Source of the DNA: JACVRN01 sp035276685 | GTDB lineage: Bacteria; Acidobacteriota; Blastocatellia; Pyrinomonadales; Pyrinomonadaceae | Length of the DNA: 25,457 nt | Direction: 5' to 3' | Assembly (NCBI GenBank): GCA_035276685.1 | Contig: DATELK010000079.1 | Span: forward strand, 1-25,457 | Part shown: piece by piece, positions 12,238-18,933 of the stretch | Numbering within the stretch: position 1 is the stretch's first letter | How the letters are laid out: every line of letters starts with the position of its first letter | Position numbers and translations under genes: made by a program | The notes under the pieces: generated by a model | Told to the model about the DNA's origin: nothing | What the model saw: the letters and a program-made list of their open reading frames with translations, nothing else | The model's database searches: none

Positions 12238-13758
12238 TTACCTCTTCTTGAGAGAGACTGTCCATTCGGCTATCTCGCGTTTTTCGTCCTCGGTCAGCTT
12301 GTCTTTGAAAGAGGGCATGAGCGGGTCAAGGCCGTAAGCCAGCGGGTCGTTCATGAGAGCTATGATGTCTTCCACCGTGCGGCGAGGCTTGGAGGCGATG
12401 CCTATCAGTCGCGGGTAAATCTTCACGCCCTGCCCGCGCGTGCCGTGACAGCCGGAGCACTTGGACACGTAAGCCTCGGGCGGATTTGTCGCGGAGATGA
12501 CCTTCTGCGTCTTGCCTGCGGAAGCGTTCGAGTTATCGTTCGTCGGCGTCGTGCTTTTATCGTCGTCGGCCGTCGTCTCGTCTATGGTCGATTCGCTCGT
12601 GCGCGTGCGAAGCGGGACAAAGGGCGCGGCACGAAAGGCATCTTCCTCCGCGCTCTGCCTCGCAAGCTGAGAGCGTATGGCAGGGTCTCGCGCGTCCTTG
12701 TAATAAGAGATGGCCGTCATCACCGTGAAGAGCGCGAAGCCGAGCGCAAAGAGCGCCGCGCCCGTGATGCGGCGCGGGTGGGCCACCATTCGCCTCAGTC
12801 GCGGCGGATTAAGAAAGGGAAGCGACGCCAGCCCTATGAAGATGAGCGCGGGCAGGGCTACCGCGACAACGGACGCAGCACGACCGGGCAGGTACTTGAG
12901 AAGCTGGAAGAGCCAGCGGAACTGTGCGCCGGGACGCGGCAGGTATCCGGGCGCGGCCGTGTCTGCCGGAGGCCCGAGCGGCGCGTAGTTCCAGTAGGCA
13001 TAAAGCGCTAAGAGCAGAAAGACCGCGCCTGCGACAATCGCGTTGCGCGCCATCTGCCCCGGCATCCAACGTTCAAGCTTTCGTTCTTCCTCGGCGCTGA
13101 CGGTCGCGCGCTCGCGGAAGATGAAGAGCCGCGCCACAAGCACCAGAAAGATTAAGGCGGGCGTGACGAGTACGTGCAGCGCGAAGAAGCGCGCTAAGGT
13201 GACGGGCGTGATGTCCGTGCCGCCAATCAGCCAGCGACGCGAGAGGTCGCCTACGAGCGGCGTCCCGCCCGCTATGCCTTCGGCCACGCGAGTGCCGAAG
13301 AAGGCCCGCGCGTCCCAAGGCAGAGAGTAGCCCGTTGCGCCTCCCATCAGCACCAGCATCAACAGCAGCACCGTTGCCATCCAGCCCACGGGCCTGCGCC
13401 TGTAGGTCGCGCGCCAGAACATCTGCGCCAGGTGAAGCACGAGCGCCAGCGTCAGCCACTGCGAGCCGTAGTGATGAAGCGCACGCAGCCAAGAGCCCGT
13501 GGGCAGCACCTTCTCTATGAAGGAGACGGTCGTGTGCGCGCTCTCGGCGGAAGGGACGTAGTAGAAGGCGAGCAGCAGCCCCGTCACCAATTGCACGACG
13601 AGCAGCATGACGACGACGCCTGCGGTCGTGCGGGCCCACGCGCTCAGGCCGCGCGACGGCTCGTCTATCAGCGAGCGCTCTATGTCCTGAAGCGTCGTCC
13701 AGCGAGAAAGCCAGCGCTCCATGCGCGGCGGCAGATGTGATTCGGGAACAGTAGCCAT
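12238..13758 (-). CDS. Cytochrome b fused to a c-type heme domain, atypical quinol site
   Basis: A 506-residue integral membrane subunit of a bc-type complex. It has eight or so membrane helices in N- and C-terminal cytochrome b domains (about 35-355), then a Ser/Thr/Asp linker and a heme-c domain with CSGCH at 434-438 and likely axial Met 481. Heme ligands H95 and H109 (14 apart) and H195 are present. The fourth ligand is missing: Ala209 and Arg210 stand where bc1- or b6-type proteins have His. The Qo motif is also lost: in PRP-GAQFR-WLFQLLKYLPG the normal PEWY is GAQF. I checked both codon stretches. The ATG at 13758 overlaps the Rieske stop (TGATG); a GTG at 13761 is an alternative. Quinol oxidation by the usual Q-cycle seems unlikely; the role is open. 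Confidence 0.9.
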   Translation of the reverse strand: MATVPESHLPPRMERWLSRWTTLQDIERSLIDEPSRGLSAWARTTAGVVVMLLVVQLVTGLLLAFYYVPSAESAHTTVSFIEKVLPTGSWLRALHHYGSQWLTLALVLHLAQMFWRATYRRRPVGWMATVLLLMLVLMGGATGYSLPWDARAFFGTRVAEGIAGGTPLVGDLSRRWLIGGTDITPVTLARFFALHVLVTPALIFLVLVARLFIFRERATVSAEEERKLERWMPGQMARNAIVAGAVFLLLALYAYWNYAPLGPPADTAAPGYLPRPGAQFRWLFQLLKYLPGRAASVVAVALPALIFIGLASLPFLNPPRLRRMVAHPRRITGAALFALGFALFTVMTAISYYKDARDPAIRSQLARQSAEEDAFRAAPFVPLRTRTSESTIDETTADDDKSTTPTNDNSNASAGKTQKVISATNPPEAYVSKCSGCHGTRGQGVKIYPRLIGIASKPRRTVEDIIALMNDPLAYGLDPLMPSFKDKLTEDEKREIAEWTVSLKKR

Positions 13759-14282
13759 CACCCGCGCACTATGCGCTCCTCCGTGTTGTTGACAAAGGTT
13801 CTGTACTGAACCTGAAGCACGCCGTTCTCGGTGCGAGTGGGCAGCGGGTCAAGGCCGCGCCGCGAGGGGCCGCTCAAGTATGAGCCGTCCGCCGCAAAGA
13901 AGCTGTCGTGGCAGGGACAGAAGAAGTCTTTGGTCTCCTCTCGCCAGCTGACGTTGCAGCCTTCGTGCGGGCAGACGCTTGAGAGCACTTGATGGTTCTT
14001 GTCCGGCAGCACGTAGACGAAATGCTCTTCGCGCGTGCTGGCCCAGCCCACGTCATGCTCTGCCACGATGCTGCGCATCAGCGGGCGGTCTCCCTTAAGC
14101 TCGCTCAAGGGAGCAACGTCAGACCACTTGGCGTCGGTGGTCGTCACGTGCGGGTGCAGGAAGCGGAAGGCAGCGGTCAGAAGCGTGCCCGCGACAGCCG
14201 CGAAGATGCCGAAGGGGACTAGCAGCAGAAAATTTCTGCGCCCCTCTTCGGGCCGGGATTCTTTATTCTGGGAAGCTTTCAT
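13758..14282 (-). CDS. Rieske 2Fe-2S protein
   Basis: A 174-residue Rieske subunit. One membrane anchor spans about 17-40, behind an RR pair (GRRNFLLLVPFGIF) that resembles a Tat signal-anchor. The cluster boxes are intact: CPHEGC at 104-109 and CPCH at 122-125 supply the two Cys, two His and the disulfide pair. It is followed by DSFFAADGSYLSGPSRRGLDPL, the usual third loop. The start at 14280-14282 has no clear ribosome site, and an inverted repeat lies ten bases upstream. It is the first gene of the Rieske / cytochrome b / PEGA-like unit, coupled to cytochrome b by a TGATG overlap. Confidence 0.93.
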   Translation of the reverse strand: MKASQNKESRPEEGRRNFLLLVPFGIFAAVAGTLLTAAFRFLHPHVTTTDAKWSDVAPLSELKGDRPLMRSIVAEHDVGWASTREEHFVYVLPDKNHQVLSSVCPHEGCNVSWREETKDFFCPCHDSFFAADGSYLSGPSRRGLDPLPTRTENGVLQVQYRTFVNNTEERIVRG

Positions 14283-14291
14283 AAGTTTGGA

Positions 14292-14373
14292 ACAGTTTTG
14301 AGTTTTCAGTTTTCAGTTAAGAGCAAGCCGTGTCTTCTTTGCTGAAAACTGAAAACCGTAAACTGAAAACTGT
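14292..14373. repeat. Imperfect inverted repeat of CAGTTTT units
   Basis: The left arm (14292-14318) and right arm (14342-14373) are built of the 8-9-base unit TTTTCAG and its complement CTGAAAA. They pair with a length difference of about five bases. Unlike the other fold-backs in the window, it sits ten bases before the Rieske start codon, in the gap between divergent genes, so it is not a terminator for either neighbour. Confidence 0.75.
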
Positions 14374-14390
14374 AGTTTGCTGAGTTGCAA

Positions 14391-14413
14391 TTCTGTCGGC
14401 GTTCGCCGCAGAA
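14391..14413. other. Compact hairpin upstream of chdC
   Basis: TTCTG-T-CGGCG-TT-CGCCG-CAGAA: ten base pairs with one bulged base and a two-base turn. It lies about 110 bases before the ChdC start, between divergent genes. It may be an operator or part of a leader; no known element matches. Confidence 0.4.
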
Positions 14414-14521
14414 TAGGCTTTACATTGTAGAACCGAGCGTCTTCGGGAGAGATTCTACTCTATTCAAAAGGGGATGTGCGACACCTATTTTAAGGCCCGA
14501 CCGCAAGAGGATTAAGAAATC

Positions 14522-15313
14522 ATGAGCTTTGATAAAGAAGAGCCGAGCGAAAATCGCCCTAACCTGCGCCTTGCCAAGGCCGGCGCGGGAGCAGGAGCAG
14601 CAGGCGGCGAGCAGACCGAGGACAGGGCGAAACTGCCGCGCCAGTTCGTCAACTTCACCTTCTATCGCGCACGCCCCGAGTGGTACTCATCCGAAGACCG
14701 CGAGCGCGACCTTCGCAAACAGGCCTTCATCAACACCTTTGAGGAGTACCGCAAGGCTCTCCTGATGAACACCTATTCGCTCGTGGGCCTTCGCACCAAC
14801 GCCGACTTTATGATTTGGCGCATAGGCTACGACCTCGACGCGATGCAGGAGATGACGGCGCGCCTCAATCGCACTGGGCTGGGCCGCTTCCTTGAGGTCA
14901 CGCAAAGCTTTCTCTCCATGACCAAGCGCTCCATGTACATAGACAAGGACAACCCGGAGCACGTAGAAGACCGCCTGCACATAGTGCCGGGCCAGTCCAA
15001 GTACCTGTTCGTCTACCCGTTCGTCAAGACCCGCGAGTGGTACGCCAAAGGCGTAGAGCAGCGACAGGAGATGATGGACGAGCACATAAGGGTCGGCTCC
15101 AAGTATCGCTCCGTTAAGCTGCACACGACCTACTCGTTCGGCCTTGACGACCAGGAGTTCGTGGTGGCCTTTGAGACAGACTACCCGCAGGACTTCCTTG
15201 ACCTCGTGCAGGAATTGCGCGAATCGAAGGCGAGCGGCTTCACCTTGCGCGACACGCCCATGTTCACCTGCCGCCAGCGCACTCTCCCCGAATGCTTCGA
15301 CGCACTAGGCTGA
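14522..15313 (+). CDS. chdC: Coproheme decarboxylase / chlorite-dismutase-like (ChdC, HemQ)
   Basis: A 263-residue cytosolic enzyme of the chlorite dismutase superfamily. In Gram-positive and many other bacteria ChdC makes heme b from coproheme III in the last step of the coproporphyrin-dependent pathway. The key residues are visible: the tyrosine of YPFVKTREWY (Tyr165), needed for decarboxylation, and the proximal heme His in MMDEHIRVG (His188). FGLDDQEFVVAFE and DTPMFTC complete the fold. The first 38 residues are a low-complexity extension. Tyr165 and the lack of a typical Cld distal-Arg context favour ChdC over a true chlorite dismutase. It is divergent from the Rieske/cytochrome b genes, linking heme supply to heme proteins. 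A large hairpin follows the stop. Confidence 0.88.
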   Translation: MSFDKEEPSENRPNLRLAKAGAGAGAAGGEQTEDRAKLPRQFVNFTFYRARPEWYSSEDRERDLRKQAFINTFEEYRKALLMNTYSLVGLRTNADFMIWRIGYDLDAMQEMTARLNRTGLGRFLEVTQSFLSMTKRSMYIDKDNPEHVEDRLHIVPGQSKYLFVYPFVKTREWYAKGVEQRQEMMDEHIRVGSKYRSVKLHTTYSFGLDDQEFVVAFETDYPQDFLDLVQELRESKASGFTLRDTPMFTCRQRTLPECFDALG

Positions 15314-15329
15314 AAACACACAGAGCATA

Positions 15330-15427
15330 CAGGTCAGTACCGCAGGCGGTAGCGGGCGGGTTATATCTAAGCTAGAGTCAAGATTAATACTTGAGACCCG
15401 CCCGCTACCGCAGGCGGTACTGACCTG
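15330..15427. repeat. 32-bp inverted repeat, dispersed element (copy 2)
   Basis: The left arm 15330-15361 (starting CAGGTCAGTACCGC) and right arm 15396-15427 are reverse complements at 30 of 32 positions. The two mismatches fall in the centre of a small palindrome, ACCGC-AG-GCGGT, present in each arm. The loop is 34 bases. It lies 16 bases after the chdC stop and ends 18 bases before the next start. A related arm lies at 25-56, showing that it is a dispersed family. Confidence 0.88.
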
Positions 15428-15445
15428 AGTTCATCGCCTATTAAG

Positions 15446-18205
15446 ATGAAGTATCAGCAAAATCAGTTATTCAGACGCAGCATCTGTTTCATCATGGTGC
15501 TCGTGCTTTGCACGCCTCTTCCTCTTCTTGCTCAGCAGAAGCCCGTCTATGAGTACCTCTGGTACGAGGCGGAGAACATGCGCGGCATCACTATGACCGC
15601 TAGAAACGAGCCGTTGCTCAACCCGTCGCACCTGAACCTTTCCAAGGACAAGGCGGCAGGGTGGGGAATCAACGGGCCAGGCGTCTCGGCAGAGTGGTCG
15701 CAGGGAGGCGAGAGCGAGTGGAACTCCGTGGCGGCGAGCGCGGACGAGACGCGGGGCACTCTTTATCAGGACATGGAGATTCCGCGCGACGGGCTCTATA
15801 AGGTCTGGTTGCGTTACGCCGACTGGGGAAAGCGCACGGAGAACTTCACTGTGCGCGTGACGCAGGACGGCCGAGAGGCTTTCCGGCACGAGTTCGGCAC
15901 GCGTGACCTGATAGACCCGCACGACGAGGTGAGCATGTACTGGGGCTGGGCCTTCACCTGGGACTCCGCGCAGGCGCAGCTCAAGAAGGGCCCGGCACGA
16001 CTCTCCATAGAGATTGAGAAGGCGGCCGAGGCACGACGACACGTGGACTGCTTTCTGGTGACAAGCGACGCTAGCTTTGTGCCGGAAGGAAGAATGAAGC
16101 CGCCGTTCGCGGGTGCCGTCGCGCTCAGCGATTACAGCAAGCGAAGCACGCGGCCCTCTCCGCTACTTGAGATTGATGAAAGCGCGGCTGTTCCCAGAGA
16201 GTGGCAGCGGCCTACCATAGCCGGGCGCGATTTTCTGATGCCTTGGAACATCGCCAACGAGTTCTGGGCTCTTTACGACAAGCCAGCACAGGAGCGCCCG
16301 CTCTATCCCTTCAACGCGGAGCCCATAGACGAGTTCGTTAAGACCTACAAGGGCGCGAAGGATGTCCCAATCTTCGGCTCCAAGCTGGTCGCGCCCGTCA
16401 TCTACATCAACGACGTGCCGCAGTTCATGAAGGAGGGCAGCCCCTTTCTCAAGTACCTGCGCGAGACTCGCTCGCCGTTCGCCATCCTCATCAACTACGG
16501 CTGGGCAGAGATGCCCGAGGCAGAGGCGCAGAACGTTTATAAGCTTCTGACCGGAGAGCTAAAGGAGCAGTTCCTCGGCTGGATTTCCGGCGAGAGCGTG
16601 GGCTACGTCTGGGAAGACGCCTCTTCGACTTTGAAGCTTCAGCCGGACGCGCCTCGTCGCCAGATTCTTGAAGCGCATCGCGTTGCCTACACGGACGCGC
16701 TCACCAGAAAGTGGCGCAACTTCTTTAAGACAGAGGCCGGGCCCATGTGGGACAAACTCATGGCCGCGCAGTCAACTTCGAGCACCTCTTACGCGCACGC
16801 GCTAGGGGAATGGGGAGAGCGCATCATAGGGCTTGAGACGGCGGCCGTGCAGCCGGGCTTTGCCATGCGCTTTGCTTTCACGCGCGGCGCGGCCCGCCAG
16901 TTCGGCGCTACGACTTACTACTACCACGCGCCGAACTTCGGAGACACCGCGACCGTCTTCACCAAGAAGATGAGCTACGCCGGGCCGGATAATTTCTTTC
17001 ACTCGCGTTACGGCGCGACAATGGGGCCGTCGCTCTCTTGGTATCGGAAGAGCTACTATCACTACTACATGGCGGGCGTGAGCGCTATCTATTTGGAGCA
17101 GGGCGGCGACCAGTTCTTCAAGCCCGGCCCCGGCGAGCATCCCTTTCAGCTTAACCCCTTGGGGCGCATCACGAGCGAGTTCATGCGCTTCGTAGAGCGA
17201 CACCCTGACAGGGGCACGCCTTACACGCCCATAGCCTTCCTGCTTGACCCGGCGCACGGCTGGGAGATGACGGACTACCCTCAATGGCCCATGGGGATTT
17301 CACAGATTAACCGCTCGGACAGGGCGCTCAGAGAGCTTTTCGGCGCGGCCTACTATCCCTTGCAGGTGGTGGAAGGCGAGCCCGCCACGGGCGACCGGCA
17401 GGCTTACGTCAACGCCGTCTTCGGAGACATCTTCGACGTGCTGGTGGCTTCCGACAAGCGCGTGGATGCGATTGACACTTACAGGGCAGTGGTCGTGGGC
17501 GGGCGCATAGAGTGGAGCCGCCCGTGGGCACAGAAGCTGGCGGATTACGTCAAGAAAGGCGGAGTGGTCGTGCTAAACGCCGCACAGGCGAAGGGGCTCC
17601 CAGCGGATTTGACGGGCGTGCGTGTTCGTGAAGAGACGGCCGAAGCGGACGATGCCCGCTGTCTCATAGGCGGCGAAGAGGGATTGAGCCTTCGCGGCCA
17701 GCTCTTTCGCTACAATCGTGTGGAGAAGGGAACGAGCGCGCGTGTTCTGATGGAGACACCTTCGGGAGACCCGCTCGTGACGGTGAACAATGTGGGCCGT
17801 GGCCGCGTAATCTTCTCAGCCCTGCCGGACATGCTGGGCATAGACGAGCGGCTGACGCCCTTTGCCGCGCACCTCTTCGCGCATCTCTTTACGGACGCTA
17901 CGCCCGTGCAGGTGCGCGGCGACGTGGAGCATCTTATCAACCGCACGGCGCGAGGCTGGGTCGTGACGCTGATAAACAATCAGGGCGTCTACAAGCCGCA
18001 GCAGGGGCTCGCGCAGGTTGACCGCCGCGCCGTGGTGGACGTGAGCATCTCTCTGCGCGGCGCTCGCAAGATAACAGGCGCGGCCGAGTGGACGGAGGAT
18101 AAAAAGCTGGACGTGGTGAGAGAAGGCGCTCAGGAGAGCGTGCGCCTGAGCCTTCAGCCCGGCGCGGTTCAAATAGTCGAGCTAATAGAGCAAAAGGGGA
18201 ATTAA
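15446..18205 (+). CDS. Secreted glycoside-hydrolase-like protein
   Basis: A 919-residue exported protein. Residues 1-30 are a signal peptide (MVLVLCTPLPLLAQ). About 38-205 resembles a carbohydrate-binding beta-sandwich (YEAENM opening, then LYKVWLRYADWGKRTENFTVRV). About 240-640 looks like a TIM-barrel hydrolase region with aromatic-rich strands (YYYHAPNFGDTATVF, YYHYYMAGVSAIYLEQGGDQF). About 655-815 resembles the glutamine-amidotransferase-like domain of GH42-type enzymes (YRAVVVGGRIEWSRPWAQKLADYVKKGGVVVLN, later GRGRVIFSALPDMLG). A C-terminal beta domain follows. I cannot assign a GH family or the catalytic acids with confidence. The ATG at 15446 has only a weak ribosome site; the signal peptide supports it. 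It may act on plant or microbial glycans, by inference. Confidence 0.7.
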   Translation: MKYQQNQLFRRSICFIMVLVLCTPLPLLAQQKPVYEYLWYEAENMRGITMTARNEPLLNPSHLNLSKDKAAGWGINGPGVSAEWSQGGESEWNSVAASADETRGTLYQDMEIPRDGLYKVWLRYADWGKRTENFTVRVTQDGREAFRHEFGTRDLIDPHDEVSMYWGWAFTWDSAQAQLKKGPARLSIEIEKAAEARRHVDCFLVTSDASFVPEGRMKPPFAGAVALSDYSKRSTRPSPLLEIDESAAVPREWQRPTIAGRDFLMPWNIANEFWALYDKPAQERPLYPFNAEPIDEFVKTYKGAKDVPIFGSKLVAPVIYINDVPQFMKEGSPFLKYLRETRSPFAILINYGWAEMPEAEAQNVYKLLTGELKEQFLGWISGESVGYVWEDASSTLKLQPDAPRRQILEAHRVAYTDALTRKWRNFFKTEAGPMWDKLMAAQSTSSTSYAHALGEWGERIIGLETAAVQPGFAMRFAFTRGAARQFGATTYYYHAPNFGDTATVFTKKMSYAGPDNFFHSRYGATMGPSLSWYRKSYYHYYMAGVSAIYLEQGGDQFFKPGPGEHPFQLNPLGRITSEFMRFVERHPDRGTPYTPIAFLLDPAHGWEMTDYPQWPMGISQINRSDRALRELFGAAYYPLQVVEGEPATGDRQAYVNAVFGDIFDVLVASDKRVDAIDTYRAVVVGGRIEWSRPWAQKLADYVKKGGVVVLNAAQAKGLPADLTGVRVREETAEADDARCLIGGEEGLSLRGQLFRYNRVEKGTSARVLMETPSGDPLVTVNNVGRGRVIFSALPDMLGIDERLTPFAAHLFAHLFTDATPVQVRGDVEHLINRTARGWVVTLINNQGVYKPQQGLAQVDRRAVVDVSISLRGARKITGAAEWTEDKKLDVVREGAQESVRLSLQPGAVQIVELIEQKGN

Positions 18206-18270
18206 CAGGGGCGGCTGGGTCTGTGTTATTCTCCCGCGCGTCCGAAACTTCCGAGAGGATATTTTTACAG

Positions 18271-18468
18271 ATGATAGAGATAGGCATAGGAGTCCTCTTC
18301 GCCATCCTGTTCGTGGCGGCTTACTTAATTGTCTCAAGACTGTTCGGCGGCGGACGCCTGCGCGAGATTAGCAACCAACACCTCCCCGCGAAGCTCATAG
18401 CCCCAAAGCCCCCTGCCCTCTCCCTCAAGACAGGCGAGATGAGCGAGCATCACTCTAAAAAGCAGTGA
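18271..18468 (+). CDS. Small single-pass membrane protein
   Basis: A 65-residue protein. Residues 2-22 (IEIGIGVLFAILFVAAYLIVS) form one membrane helix, followed by a basic, Pro-rich cytoplasmic tail (RLREISNQHLPAKLIAPKPPALSLK). Function unknown. The ATG at 18271 is supported by GAGAGGAT upstream; an in-frame GTG at 18223 lacks support and would bury the membrane helix. It lies 65 bp after the hydrolase gene and 27 bp before the acylphosphatase gene. Confidence 0.65.
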   Translation: MIEIGIGVLFAILFVAAYLIVSRLFGGGRLREISNQHLPAKLIAPKPPALSLKTGEMSEHHSKKQ

Positions 18469-18495
18469 CAGAAAAGTGCCCAGTACTTTGTTTAT

Positions 18496-18771
18496 ATGAA
18501 GGTTGCGAGAAGGTTTTTCATCAGCGGGCAGGTACAGGGCGTGGGCTTTCGCTTCTTCGCGCAGCGCGCGGCCGCGCGTCATCAGGTGCGTGGCTACGTG
18601 CGCAATCTGCCGGACGGGCGCGTCGAAGCGTTGGCCGAAGGCTCGCCCAACAACGTGGAGGGGTTCAAGCTTGAGCTGGCCACGGGGCCGCTCTATTCGA
18701 GGGTCGAATCGGTCGAAGAGATAAGCCTTGACCCGACGGGCCACTACTCCTCTTTCCGCATAGAAAAGTAG
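18496..18771 (+). CDS. acyP: Acylphosphatase
   Basis: A 91-residue enzyme that hydrolyses acyl phosphates. The family signature GQVQGVGFR contains the phosphate-binding Arg19, and RNLPDGRVEALAEG contains catalytic Asn37. Length and fold pattern (FFISGQVQGVGFRFFAQ, YVRNLPDG, FKLELATGP, SSFRIE) are standard and no key residue is missing. The ATG is preceded only by a weak ribosome site. It follows the small membrane-protein gene by 27 bp and may share its transcript. Confidence 0.93.
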   Translation: MKVARRFFISGQVQGVGFRFFAQRAAARHQVRGYVRNLPDGRVEALAEGSPNNVEGFKLELATGPLYSRVESVEEISLDPTGHYSSFRIEK

Positions 18772-18808
18772 GTCGAAAATCTCCCGCCGAATCGCGCTGG
18801 CCGCTGCC

Positions 18809-18836
18809 TTGACAATGCCTTAACAATCCGTATTAT
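18809..18836 (+). promoter_or_regulatory. Near-consensus sigma-70 promoter
   Basis: TTGACA at 18809-18814, a 16-base spacer, and TATTAT at 18831-18836. It points to a start near 18843 and a leader of about 90 bases for the gene at 18934. An 8-bp stem (ACTTCGCT at 18842-18849 with AGCGAAGT at 18864-18871) lies at the start of the leader. Confidence 0.65.
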
Positions 18837-18933
18837 CTACAACTTCGCTTTCATCCCCCCAAGAGCGAAGTAGTTGCCGTAAGCCCAGACTTCCGTCAAC
18901 CTCATAATCATCGCAGGAGAAGTTAATACTCTT

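Noticed and set aside
12169..13011. 280-codon plus-strand ORF
   Set aside because: It is antisense to cytochrome b and consists of Arg-rich shadow sequence.
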